Shown here: positions 32,301 to 44,800 of the stretch, piece by piece
How positions within the stretch are numbered: position 1 is the first letter of the stretch
Layout of the letters: each line of letters opens with the position of its first letter
DNA from: Chrysaora quinquecirrha
Taxonomy: Eukaryota > Cnidaria > Scyphozoa > Semaeostomeae > Pelagiidae
Assembly: GCA_014526335.1 (NCBI GenBank)
Contig: JACTAT010000006.1
Coordinates: 648,501 to 712,500 of the forward strand
Length of the DNA stretch: 64,000 nucleotides
Reading direction: 5' to 3'
Made by a program: the position numbers and the translations under genes
Notes under the pieces: model-generated
What the model was told of the DNA's origin: nothing
Database searches by the model: none
Seen by the model: only the letters and a program-made list of their open reading frames with translations

Positions 32301-35040
32301 TTTGAATCTGATCACAACTGAACTTGTAGTTTTCAAAATCCTTAGTAAAGTTTTTTAAAAGTATTGCAATATGATGCGAATTTCGAGTAAAGCTTATTCG
32401 AAATTGTGACAACGAAGGTGAAGGTGAAATGGTTTATTTAGCGCCAGTAGCTAGGATCTAAGTTGTAGGTTAAATAATCAAGACCTATAGCCTTGCTGTG
32501 TCGCTCCCTCGCTGAGCTTCTGACACCATGAGCCAGCTGGATTAGGCAACGACGCCACAGCACCTTCATGCTACAGTGAACTCAAAGCTGGTAAAACGCA
32601 ACATTAACAAGGAAATATTACCATGGTATTTGTAACAATGTGTAAATATACTAAAAACTAACGCTTTTTATTTTAAAAACAATGCTACAACGCCAACGAG
32701 ACGAAAATCCGATCGTAAAAAAAAAGCATTTGAAACATCATTTTGATCGCACATGCTAATCAGAGACTGCGTTTAGCTGTGACAATGTTCTTCCAAGGCA
32801 TTCTGCTTGTTTCTAAGTCATGCAAAAAGTAAACAATAAGAATCCCTGCAAAATTATCAATTTTTGAACAACAACCCAAAATGTGATATTTTTGTTTTAA
32901 ATTAGCTGTTTTGTTTGTAGAAACACGCTTTAATGGAAAGAGTTGCACATCAGACCATCTGCATGCAGTTTTTGCTTGAATTAGCAAGAACCATGGACAT
33001 CGACCAGCGATCGACAATTCGGCCTTTCTTCAACAAGTACGTAGCATTATTATAAACAACGAAATTTTCGGCGAAACCGTCAGTGTTTCCGTCGTAGTAG
33101 AGGAAATTGTAGTTGTATTCTAGACTTAGTTGTAGTTTTCGCTCCTTAGGCCATATAACTCAAGAGCTACGACTTACTTCCGTATAAAAACCTGGGCACA
33201 ATCTCATCAGAGTCAGTAGAAATCTGCTAAAGAAGGCATTTAACCAAGTGTTTTCTTTTTGTGAGTTACTTGCATCTTGTTTTCTGAGTTTCTGCAGACA
33301 TTTTCTTTCAACTTTTATTGACGCAGGTCCTACTTTCACTTTTATTCTAATTAAACGTGAGTTTGAAGCGAAATTTGCTGCAGTACCGCTCTTTAAGCGA
33401 TCGCAATCCTGGTCACTGTATGCGGAGAGGATTCCCTTACTCGTGACGTCCGCCATCTTCCAGAAAAATATCGCGCCCACCCAGGCCGCTTTGTTAATGT
33501 TCTATACAGCTACAGCAGGATGACGAATAATTTTTATTTCATTGAATGATAAAATTTGAAAGGCTTTAGCGTAGACTTATTGCCTGAGTCCCAGTTATCG
33601 CTCATGAAACCGAGGCTTACACCAAATTGAGATCGTATTTCGAGCACCCAGCAGTTAAACTCAATAGCGCAACTTATACTCAAGTAGTATGTTTAGATTT
33701 AGCCCTTAGCCCTTACTGTGAAGTAAATTTTGGTATTCGGATACTTTTTAGGATGCGAAAAGCTGAAGAAAGCTATATGGAAGGATTTAATGATGAACTG
33801 AAAGCTTTTATTGGGAGAATTAAGGAACGTGCGCAAGCAAGAATAGAAAAGGCAATGGAAGAATACGAGGCCGTGAGTATATTCAATACGAGGTTTAAAT
33901 GCTGAAGAAGGCTCAACCAAGCCGAAACACAAAAAAAAGTCAAACGGGAGGAGAGCTTTGGGCTGTATGACTTGGGGAGTTACTTGACGATTTCATTGAG
34001 CTCCATAGCTCAAAGGAAACGCCATTGACTCTCTGTTTATGCAGTCCAGGCTTAAATCCCATCTTTTTTGGTATGTCACTTGTGGGAAAAATCTATCCTA
34101 GTGTTTGCCGTTCATGACAAATATATGTACATATGTATGGACCTGAAGAAGGGTCAACATAGCCGAAATTCAAAAGGTCATAACGGGAGGAGGGCTTTAG
34201 GCTGTATGACTTGGGGAGTTACTCGGTGATTTCATTGAGCTCTATAGCTCAGTGGAAACGTCGTTGGCTCTCTGGTCATGCAGTCCAGGTTTGAATCCCA
34301 TCTATTGTGGTATGCCACTTGTGGGAAAATCTATCTGAGTGTTCGCCATTCATGAGGCATATGTATTCAATAAAATGCTGATATTTCAGAACGTCTTTAT
34401 CTGGAAATGCGAATGGAACGTATTATTGATTTTCTAAAATTTTTAGGAAGAAAGACAGAAAAGACTTGGACCAGGTGGCTTAGATCCTGTTGAAGTTTTC
34501 GAAACATTACCAGAGGTAAAATGTCATTTCATATTTGTATTCTGAGCTTACTGTTCTTGTTATTCGCAAGTTGTCCCTTCTCAGTTTGCCTTGTGGTTAC
34601 AATCATTGACAAAGAATATGATGAGACGGATACTCAGTCTTATTACCCTATGGTCAGGGCAGTTACTTTTTTATGCGGTCTGATTGGTTGAAAATGATCG
34701 AATGCGACGTCATGATAGGGCATTATTATTCGGTAATGTCCGCTCATTTTGTCAAACGCTCGAAGTTTTCAGATTTAGAATATTCGTTAATAAAACTCGG
34801 CCAAATTTATTTATCTTTTAGGTCCTCCAAAAATGTTTTGAATCCAAAAACATCCAAATGCTCCAAAATGTGATGACGTCAATGCCTGAAGACGAGGCTC
34901 GCTATCACTTGAAACGATGTATCGATTCTGGTCTGTGGATTCCAGACGCGAAAAAGGCGGAACAGAATCAACAAGCCGAGGCAAGTGGCGGCAAAGAATC
35001 ATCTGGTGAATACGAGACTGTTGGTGAGTCAAAATCCTGA
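26368..35040 (+). CDS. CDC37: CDC37, Hsp90 co-chaperone for protein kinases
   Basis: Eleven exons: 26368-26400, 27026-27159, 27986-28097, 28605-28652, 28971-29021, 29847-29912, 30774-30932, 32921-33036, 33752-33872, 34447-34515 and 34822-35040. All join in phase to give 375 residues, against about 378 in vertebrates. Residues 1-11 are [11 protein letters not shown] and residue 13 is the CK2-target Ser in [11 protein letters not shown], both invariant in the family. The kinase-binding coiled coil follows ([14 protein letters not shown], Lys/Glu-rich to about residue 120), with [12 protein letters not shown] next. The Hsp90-binding core has [15 protein letters not shown], then [30 protein letters not shown] and [13 protein letters not shown]37 loads kinases onto Hsp90 in the cytosol. 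Exon 1 encodes only 11 residues. Introns carry MITEs and SINEs but the coding sequence is intact. Confidence 0.97.
27617..27930. mobile_element. TA-flanked MITE, copy 2
   Basis: Ends ccctaaatccttaaacta and ccaattcaaggatttacag form an inverted repeat between TA dinucleotides at 27615-27616 and 27931-27932. It matches copy 1 (15522) internally through 'gctaacaccaa' and 'atgatttatcatc'. It sits in the second intron of CDC37, about 55 bp before exon 3. Confidence 0.8.
30488..30611. mobile_element. Short MITE, GGGGCA(A/T)TTCACTC ends
   Basis: Left end ggggcatttcactc and right end gagtgaattgcccc are inverted repeats spanning 124 bp. The interior has 'aataaagagattcttag' and 'aatagagattccagctg' as in the other copies. 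It lies in the sixth CDC37 intron. Confidence 0.7.
31008..31437. repeat. Interspersed repeat with 'ccgtaaaacc' motifs
   Basis: The block starts at a poly-G run (31008-31019) and ends at 'cgtaaaacccaagcacccc'. Internal 'accgtaaaacc' and 'ccgaaaacccgag' motifs resemble those at 16745-16900 and, loosely, the 'gggttttcggg' elements read on the other strand. Its limits are approximate. Confidence 0.4.
32407..32575 (-). mobile_element. tRNA-derived SINE, second family, copy 2
   Basis: The plus strand shows the gaaggtgaaggtgaaatgg tail at 32408, 'gctaggatctaagttgtagg' and 'gagcttctgacaccatgagc', in the same order as the copy at 2010-2180. The B-box region is damaged. It is inside the CDC37 intron before exon 8. 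Confidence 0.65.
33160..33510. repeat. Long copy of the 'tttttctggaaaatgg' interspersed repeat
   Basis: It contains 'gagaggattcccttactcg', 'catcttccagaaaaatatcg' and 'ccacccaggccgctt', the reverse of the motif block at 3690-3780. It also shares 'gtgagttacttgcatcttgt' with the copy at 50410-50710. It lies in the CDC37 intron before exon 9. Confidence 0.5.
33902..34365 (+). mobile_element. tRNA-derived SINE, tandem dimer, second locus
   Basis: Units begin at 33902 and 34143 with ctgaagaaggg(c)tcaac. The second has a clear A-box (tatagctcagtgg near 34247) and a damaged B-box (ggtttgaatccc). Both end with 'ttcatga'. The layout equals the dimer at 801-1255. The first unit starts 30 bp after the CDC37 exon 9 donor. 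Confidence 0.7.
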
Positions 35041-35552
35041 AACTGAGGCCATATATTGTGGCAGAAACTGCTGTCCTTCGTATTTTTCAAGCGTTCATTT
35101 GATTGGTTGAAAATTACCGTTGCTTAGCTACGTTGTACCAATAGAACTGCTGGACAATAGTTAGACTTCAGTCGAACTTTTTGTTCAATGAATTTTTTAT
35201 TGTTTGATTCTAAATGTCTTGTTTGAGGTAAAGATACAATAATTAGCTACACAAATATGTCACACATTGAATTAAGTTTCTTTTTCTGTAAAATATTAAA
35301 TTCTGTAATTTGAAGGAAATGATGTAGGCCTAAATGTTTGAATCATTTATTGTCGCTGTTATCTCTTTTAGCGTCTGTTCTCGTTTAAGAGCCGAATTGT
35401 CTTGCGCAGTAGAAACACGCACTTTATAACCCCAAATGGAAGGCGTCACTATGATTTAGGAAACTTTTTAGCTGGTCTTTATTTGTCTTTGTTCGTCCAT
35501 CATTGCTTATGGACCTACTGCGTTAATTTCTAGGTGCACTTATGCACACTAA

Positions 35553-35823
35553 AAGCCTGGCTAAACTAGGAGACATGTCGCGCGCGACATTGATGTCCCC
35601 TCAGTGTCTCCCAGTTTAGCCACCTCGGAAACTTTATAGCGCGCGACAAAATTTGTGGTAAGAGACACGCAAATGTTTCTGGGAGACAACAGAAACACTT
35701 CTTGTCTCCATGACATGCAAATAACTCGGGGGACATTGCTCGCTTGTCACTCGCATGTTTAGCCACCCTGGGAGACACGCCGGATGCAGTGTTGCGCCCG
35801 ACAAGTCTCCTAGTTTAACCATA
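35553..35823. mobile_element. Inverted-repeat MITE 'ggctaaactaggagac', CpG-rich
   Basis: Left end ctggctaaactaggagacat and right end 'gacaagtctcctagtttaac' are inverted repeats, and the interior pairs 'gtttagccacc' blocks. It contains several GCGCGC stretches, unusual in this AT-rich window. Two further copies lie back to back at about 56470-56640 and 56645-56905. A clean target duplication was not found. Confidence 0.7.
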
Positions 35824-37113
35824 TCTTTACTATGGCTTTACGCAGTGTAACAGAACTCTAAGTTGAGTTTTTACTCTTTCTTGCGTCTTGCAAAAGTGTC
35901 GCTTGCCGGGGTGACAGTTCCATTGTTGAATATGTAAGACATGCCACCCTAAATGGGCTACTTTTTCGTTTTGATAATCCCCGGGCACGCATGGAAATTA
36001 TCATTCCAAACGCTTTGTCTTTCTTGGCTAACGTGGCCAGGTGTTCATTTTGTCTGTTCCAAGTTGGTTTGCGCTAAAAAATTTTTGTTATCAGACAAAG
36101 CAAAATAACCACAAAATAGGGTTGCATGTTGCATTGTGCTGAAAATTACTTTCGAGAAGGGAGCTAACTGCTTTAAAGGGCACACGTGTAAAATTTGGAA
36201 AGCATTTCGGTATTGTTCTACGCGATTTTCTAGACGTTTTGAAATTTTTGAGAGGCAGTTTTACCGCCTTGTTGTACTGTAACCTTGAGAAAAAATTGAA
36301 TCAGAATTGTGATATGTAGCAACCACAAACGAAAGAGAAACTGAACTTTCTTAATGTCTTAAGAAAAAAGTAACAAAGTAATAGATGAAGAACAAAAGTG
36401 CAAAAAAAGTAAAAAGAAGAACTCCAGAACTCTCTAACTCTCGAAATGAATTAAACGAAATAACGAAATCGAGGTTAATAAAACAGCAAGAATTTTGTAC
36501 AAAAAATTCAGAAAGTTAAGTGGGTTGTTCTATTCAAGCTGAGTAGCAACAATTTCCTGGGTGTTTTCAATATAATTACGGATGTTAGAAGAAAGAGACA
36601 CCATACAGGTATTCCCATTTATTATATTGTTCATTTATTCAAATAGAAATGAATATGACGCACTTTGACGCCCGGTAGAAACACAAAAGACAGCACTGTT
36701 TAAAATATCAATATCCTATTGCCATGCGTTCTTAAATATACATTAGGCCCGCTATTTCAACCAGGTTTTGTAAATAAGTATTTGAGAATTAACATATCAG
36801 TTGTAAAAGTACAAGCAAATATAACTAAAAACACCCTTGTCTGGTTGTTTGGATTGAAAACATTTGGAAAAGGCGACAGCATATTGAGGGTACTACAAAA
36901 GTCGAGAGAGGATTATGAATTATAAATTGACGCGGTTATTGTCCTACTATCTTAAGCCTCGACAATGATAAATTCTCGCAGTCACACAACGTTAACTCAG
37001 ACCAAAAGATGGCAAATATAACTGAAAAATAAATTATAAAGGGATGCGTTAAAATTGAGAAGTTTGTGTCTTGTTGATAGTTTTGTTGACAAGTAAGGTT
37101 ATTCTTTCAAATT
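35824..37113. other. Gap between CDC37 and TMTC2
   Basis: No transposon of the recognised families lies here and no gene is supported. AATAAA occurs at 36477-36482, but that is 1.4 kb past the CDC37 stop, so its use is uncertain. The right end must hold the TMTC2 promoter and 5' untranslated region. Confidence 0.4.
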
Positions 37114-40100
37114 ATGGATTGGAAACAATTTGCTGTCATTTGCCTTGTTTCTAGTGTTGGTTTGGTTTGCTATTTCAACACAATGAAAGCTGAATTTGTC
37201 TATGATGATAAGTATGTATTTATTATTCTTTTGAAATTTATTTTTTCACTAAAAAGATATGATATCTTGGGCATTTCACTCCTGAGGGAGGGGGGCTTTG
37301 GGATTTCACAGGTTGCAGTTTGGTCAATTTCTCCCTCCAGTTTTCAGGTTTTTCCAAAACATTGTGCGGGTTTTTGAGTCAAGTATATTTAACGGGCAAT
37401 GGGTTTTGCCATTTTTCTAGCTCGGGTTTGGGGTATTGTAGCAAAACTGTGCGGGTTTTCGGGTTTTAAATCCCACAAAGGATATCAATGTGTAAATTCT
37501 TAAAACAGTTGTTGAAGCTAAGTTCTCCCAGTTTTCGTATTTGTTCCAATTTTCTTCCGGATTTTTGGGTTTTGATTCCCCCCAAAGCCCCCAGCTCCTG
37601 AGGGGCATTTCTTTCACTCCTGGAAAAAGCATACAGGATTCCTATTGAAACAAAAGTTATCTTACAAAACAATATAGATTCCTACCGAAAACTATAGGAA
37701 ACTATAGGATTAGACCTGATGGTACATACCAGATTCCAAAGGGAATGGCCCCTCCATTTTACCTATTGTATGTTTACATTTTTTGCAATTGTAATCATTT
37801 GTCAAGTGATTGTTATGTTTGGCTGCAGAGATACTCCAAGTTTACATTAAGCAGTGATAATTTGATTAAACCCGTTTTGTAGGAAGAAGCCCCCTCTAGG
37901 GGTTCAAGTGTTTAATAAGCCCCCATTCTCAAATCCGCCATCCTGTGCACTTTAGTTAGTTAGTTAGTTAGTTATGCACACACAGTACCATTGAGAGAGG
38001 GGCCAGGGGGAGGGGGTATGGCAGGATCAGTGATTGGGGGCCCAGGCTGTGAAGGGAGGCCCATAAAATTTGAAGTGACCTTAGTGTGTCCATCTAAAAC
38101 CTCGTAAAGATTTGGTATGATTAAACCACCCTGGGGCTACTCTGCCTCTCAGTGTCCATAGGCACACAGACTTGTTGGTATGGCTGGTCTTTCCTCCCAA
38201 TGTGATTTCACCTTGTGTCGTGATTCCTTTTGCCTTTTGCCTTTTGCCTGGAGTTACAAAGAGCTACCATTTTGTTAATGTATGTAATATAAGCCTATTC
38301 CCTTTTCTCGTCCAATGATGTGCTAGATTTTTGTGCTAGACAAAAGGATTTTAGAGATTTGTCATGCAATAATGGATTTCAAGAAAAGTCTTACCAAAAC
38401 ATAGAGCAGAGTTTATGTGAAATTTAGCACTCCAGGGCTAAACTCCTCCACTGAAGACTGTTTTAATTATGGATTAGAGGGCTTAAATTCTTAACTTATT
38501 AATAACTTTTTCTTATTTGAAAAGCCTTTAAGAAAAATAATATCATGAATAATTCTATCTGAAATTCTTTGAATAGGATTAATGCTAATCCAAGTTAAAG
38601 CTGTCTGAATACTTCATGTTATGTCTCCAGGATATTCCAGAATCTTTAATCCTGTTAAAGAACTTTGGGAGTTGTTCATAGGCATTTTCCATATTATCAT
38701 AATTCCAGTCAAACTGTAGTTACTGAAACTCCTTATGATGTTGGGTTTTAGTGGTGGCCAATATCTTTGTTGGTTTCTAGGAAAGCAAATGTTTTAGATT
38801 TACATCAAAACCTTTGGTTTATTGTTAATATTATTGTTACTGTAAATCCTCAAATTGGCCCCCATTGAATAAGTCCCCATCCTAGAGTGAGAAATTGTTA
38901 CCCCCCCTGCCTGGAATAAGCCCCCCCCTGAGATATTGGTGTTGGCCTTTTGAGTCCATATTGGCTTTTTATCGAGTTATGACAGAAAAAAGGCATTCTC
39001 TAAGTCCATGATAAATCATGCTTTTGTGAATAATTTTATAAGCCCCCCGTTGTTTAAGCCCCCATCTTGAAAAAGCTCCCTCCTAAACATGGAAAAAAAA
39101 TTAAGCCCTAAGAAGCTAATTCAAGGATTTATGGTAAGCTGTTAGATTCATTTCAATGCACGCTTTTTTTATAAGGAACATACCTCAAGGCCTAGTTCTT
39201 AAAGTTCCTTATTTTTTGACCTCTTTTGAGGCAATCGTAGTTCAAAATGTTCCTTAATAGTTCCTTAATTTTAACTGTACATACAGTGGTCTTAACAATA
39301 AAGAGAGACACTTGCATGTAAGCAAAGCTCGAGACTATTAAACGAAACATTAGATACATGCTTAACATACAATTTTTGTGATTTTCGACTGCAAATGAAT
39401 GGAACCAGCTTTCTAATTATTGATTTTTTGCAGTGGTTAAAGCATTTAACATTGAAAAGTTCCTTAGTGATTTTTTCTTTAGTAGTATAAGTTCTTTAAA
39501 TTTTGGGCTTTTTACATGTAGGTTCCTTATAAAGTGGTTCTTTATAAAAAAGCGTGTAGTCACAGGTATTCTCATTTCGATAAGTTGTAACCTCTTCCCT
39601 CAGCAATTTTTTATTTTGATTATTTTTCCCTCTAGTCGAGCTATCATCGAAAACGCAGACATAAAATCCGATACACCATGGACGAACATTTGGTACAACG
39701 ATTTTTGGGGCACACCCTTGTCCCACAGTGGGAGCCACAAGTCGTATCGTCCACTTTGCGTTTTGAGTTTTCGGATGAATTACATGCTAGATGGCTTGAA
39801 CCCAAGATGGTATCACTTTGGCAATACTCTGCTGCACAGTATTGTATGTGGTTTGTTCACTGCACTGGCATTTGCTCTTCTAAAAGATACCACACAATGC
39901 CTTGTTGCTGGAATGCTGTTTGCAGTGCATCCCATACATTCAGGTATCATATTTGCATTCGTTTTCTAAAGCCAGGCACTAGCTGTTACTTCTAACTAAT
40001 ATTGACATGTCGACAACTAGTCAGAAACTGTAGGATATAGTTGGTCGTTGGAAGAGCGGTCTGGTCTCAACTGCGACTGACGGAATCAAGTATCAACTAA

Positions 40101-41758
40101 TCGGAGAAGTAGCACATGCTCGACGTTTCATCAAAAATGAACTACAGTAGTTTTTATTATAAGGAACACCTTTATAAGGAACTCGAGGCTGAAAATCCCC
40201 TAAAAATTAAGGAACTTTAAGGAACTGTCGAGGCTCGGATGAAAAACTAAGAAATAAAGTTATAATCCTCTCTCAAGTTATAAAGTTTCAAAGTTATAAT
40301 GTTAAACCCTCTCATGCTAGAATATTTCACGCAAAGACTATTTACATTGACACGCTTTTGTTTGCTGCTTCTCCACAAAGGCGGATTTCTCAATTATCAA
40401 AAGGCTTCCGTTGTAAGATTGAAAACAATAATTTCTCACTTCAAAATAAAACCAATTGCCAATGGACTTCGCTATTGAAAAAGTTGTTTTGCAAGATGCT
40501 ATCAAATTCGGTAAAAACGGAATTAACGTCTAACGTGTTGAAATGAAATTCGGAAAAAATTCGGAAGACAAAATAAGAAATTCCGAAATGATGTTTTCAG
40601 AATTCGGTTAAATAGCCGGATTCAACCTAACCAAAATCGGAAATATTCGGAGTTTAGCCGAATCTTCATATCCGAATATTTAGCCGATCAGTGGACGCGG
40701 TCCCTAAAGAACAAGACGGTTTGTACGAAAAAAGAACAGAAGTACAATATATTTCCCATCGTTCTTCGCCAAAAGACTCCATTTGTATTCAAAGTTAGAA
40801 AATGAAGCAAGTTTGTATGAATTTGCTGTAAAAATTAGTATCTAAACATATGTCACGACAAGGAACAGTATAAGGAACTCCTGCAGCCTCATTTTGTTGA
40901 AGAATTAAAGAATTCCAGCCTCAACTCAGACCAAGGGTTCCTTGTTAAAAAAACGTGTAGCTACTTGCCAACTAGTTGGTAGAGCGCTTTATGTAGACAG
41001 GTCAGTTGCGATGAATTAATTCCAAAAAATTGCCAATTAGTAGTCAGCAAGTAGTTCTAATATAAGGTGTTGATAGTCTGCCTTTACATTTTGATTCATT
41101 TCGATTGTCTCTGGTTCGTTTCTGCACTGTCTGGTTCGATTGTAGAAACGGTTGTCGAATTTCTGGCGTGAACTACCTAAGTCGGATGTATCCCTTATTT
41201 TCTACCCTTGGGTTTTTTGTTTTAAGTTTTTATAGCTAACTCAGAATACCTCGGCCAGAGAAGCCTTTTCAATGTCATTTGTTTTGATATATTTCAGAAG
41301 CGGTTGCTGGCGTCGTCGGCCGAGCAGACATAGGATGTGGTCTTTTCTTCATTCTATCCCTGATGTTTTATCAAAGAGCTACGGTGTCAGTCAAGTTGGA
41401 TATTGGAAAGCCATGCGGAGGAGCCATAATCACGTGGTATTTTATGCTGTCAATCATTTGCTGCGTTTTGAGTATATTGTTCAAAGAGATTGGCATCACT
41501 GTGCTTGGTTTAATGATTGCATATGATGTGATCTTCATCATGGAACCAAAGTTCACTGGCGTATCAGACATGTTGAAAAAGGTTTTCATCTATATACGTT
41601 TACATTTATTAATCTTTACTAACCTTTTTTTCTTAATACATCATTTTCATCATTATCATCATCATCATTATTATCTTGACAATCATCGTAATCTTCATCC
41701 TCATTATCATCATCCTGGTCATCATCATGATCATCCTTATCATCATCTTCATCATCAT

Positions 41759-41806
<48 letters not shown>

Positions 41807-44800
41807 TTCCATCATCATCATTATCATTATTATTATAATCACTATCCTCATCTCGATCCTTGTAACAGTCATCAGTGTGATCATGGTCATCGTGGTCATC
41901 GTCATCACAATCAACAGCATCAGCATCATCATTATAATCATAATCTTCATCATCATAACCCTCATCACCATAATCTTCAGCATAATCTCGATCAATTTAG
42001 CCTTCATCATTGTGATCATGATCATTATCTTCATCGTCGTCATGTTCAAGCTTATTCGAAATGTTTGAAAAACAATGTTTGATCGTTTGGCCAGACTTTC
42101 TTCGTTTCATTATTGGTAGTCGTTTTCCTCGGTTTCCAGGTCATCATCATCATGACTTTAGTCATCACTCTCATCGCATTTTCGCAAGCTTCAGTTGAAT
42201 TTTTGCTGTTACCAAGCTCTTTTCATTAACATAATTTCTTTTGTTGTTTAGGCATCTGCGAAAGGAACACTCCAACGCGTCTCTGCCTTGATGATCACTG
42301 GGGCCTTCTTCTATATCTAAGATTTGCCGTCATGAGCCTAACAACCCCCGTCTTCTCGGCATCAGATAATCCAGCCGCAGACCACCCTGACTTCATCGTT
42401 CGACTTTTGACGTTCCTGTATCTGCCTGTGTTCAATGTATCACTGTTGCTGTTTCCATGGCAGCTTAGCTTTGATTGGTCAATGGACTCCATCCCACTTA
42501 TCACGACTGTCAGTGACTCCAGAAATCTCGCAAGCGTAATCATGTACTCAAGTTTGGTATTTTTCCTGTGTAAATTTATCAAGAAAAACATTCGAAGATC
42601 TGATAATGATTCGCAAATCACGAGCAAAGCCGATTCAGAATCTCCAGGTTGTTCGACGCGTAAAAAGTTTGACAAGAAGTACCGCAACAAGCCGTCGTAC
42701 GCTCAAATCGATAATGGTAAATATTTTTACCGACTTCCGCTTAATCCCTTTGCGAATGGTTGTTTTAAGAACAATTTCTTCAAAGGCTCAAGCTGCTCAA
42801 ATATCACTTCACATGGTGACATTGTAGTTCAAAATGGTACCGATAATAAAAATGGCAGCTCTATCCAAAATGGCAGAATTATTCAAAATGGTGGCAATGA
42901 ATCCGATCGTAGTTGTGGTGAGAAAGGCGTAAAGAATGGTTTATACGGAGAAAATAAAATACATGAAAATTGTGAGGCCTGTATAGGACGTCAAGGCAAT
43001 GAGTTCACAAATGAAAATGGTTTTTCTCCTGCCTTGGTCTCAAAGACTAATAATTGCAACGGTTTTGAACGTAATCTCAGAAAACGAAATCACAAAATTG
43101 AAGATTTCTCGTCCGACGAAAATCTAGAATACTACGATCAAATAACAAAGTATAACGATTACAATGCTGGTGTGTTCTTCTTAGTAATGATGATCTTGCC
43201 TTTTCTTCCTGCCACGAACTTGTTTTTCTATGTTGGTTTTGTTGTCGCTGAAAGAATCCTCTACATTCCAAGCATGGGGTTTTGTTTACTAGTTGCACTG
43301 GGTTATGGAAAACTTGCAGAGAAATTTCACAAATTCAGGTCGTTTTTAAAGCTCAGTGCTGTCATTCTTATTGGGTCGTTTGCTATCAGAACACTGGTTA
43401 GAAATGAAGATTGGTTTGATGAAGAGGCGTTGTATAGGTGGGTTTTTTCGTTTCAATTCTTTTTATAGAGAATGACTCTTTTGGCCGAGCTTTTGGCCCT
43501 GGCAAAACGATCAAACATTTTTGTCAAATTTGCGTTTCAAGCAATGTTTGAAGGTTTAGCTGCGTCACAAAACATTTCTTGACAAGCAAAATTAAGCTAA
43601 ATTGATTTCGTTTCTTTTTAAAGATGTTTAGAAACGCGTTTTGCTTGACGCAAGCGAAAATGTTTGATGAGCAATGTTTCGTGACGTGCTCAAACGGCAG
43701 CAGTTTGGTTGACAAGCACATTTAAATGCTTTAAAACATTGTTTGATCGTTTCGCCTGGGCCTCAGCATTATGACTGGTTTCATAGGTCATTTTCAATTT
43801 AAATCAAGACGGAAGAAAAGTAGAATTGCTGTGAGAGATTTAACTAACTGTTTTGATTACTACTTCACGTCGCGAAATTCGAATCATTAATAATCTCAAT
43901 CAACGGTGTAAAGAAGATCTTGAAATCTGATGAAATAAGAAAGTTAAAAAAGAATTTGACTATTTAACCACGGATAGGCCTCAATGTCACGGAGAAGAAT
44001 CAAGTCAAAATAATTTTTGACAGGAAAAGTATGCATATCGATGCATGTCGTGCCGCCTGTTTGGGGAAAGATTTCGCCGTGGCATTTCTGATGAAAGCCT
44101 TTCTCAATCCCTATGAAAGCATGTTGAATATCTATATTTCGCATTAATATCTCACTATAATGTTATCGTTTTTCGTTTGTTTAGATCTGGCTTAGAGACC
44201 AACCCACCAAAAGGTATATATTACTCATATTCGTCTTTGTTGCTGTCTGCAATAGCTAGCTTTAATCCCATTCTAATGTACCCTTTTATAATGTACTTTA
44301 AGGTGCTGTAGCTACTTCCTATTTTTTTTCTGTGATCGTGCGCTCAGACCAAGCAGGGAATATGTTCTATCGCGCGCGCGGAAAAATGCCCTGAATGGAA
44401 GTCTACCTAAAAGAATAACATCAAATGAAAATACATCTGTCTGTTTTAGCTTGGGGAAATTTAGCTAACATACTGTCACAGCAAGGTCGAATAACTGAAG
44501 CAGAAGATGCATATAGAAATGCTCTACAACACAGACACAATATGGGTGACACTCATTACAATTTGTAAGTATTGAGCTTCTATATCAGAGTCTGTTTAAG
44601 GGAGTGCGACTGGTTTGCCATTCTATTGCTGTTGTAAGGAGTGTTTTAAGAAGAGGGGGAAAGAGCTCTTTGCCGCAAAACATTGCTTGACAGGCAGAAT
44701 TTCTAGAGCAATGTTATGGCTCTATCAAGAAAAAATGTTTGACGAGCAATATTTTGTGATGTTGCCAAACTGCCAAACGTGTTATAGCTATGAAGTTGCT

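Noticed and set aside
41582..42082. Long His-, Ile- and Met-rich frames on both strands
   Set aside because: They come from the (ATC)n microsatellite. The true coding part, TMTC2 exon 3, ends at 41581.
42295..42690. 131-residue minus-strand frame
   Set aside because: It is the antisense shadow of TMTC2 exon 4.
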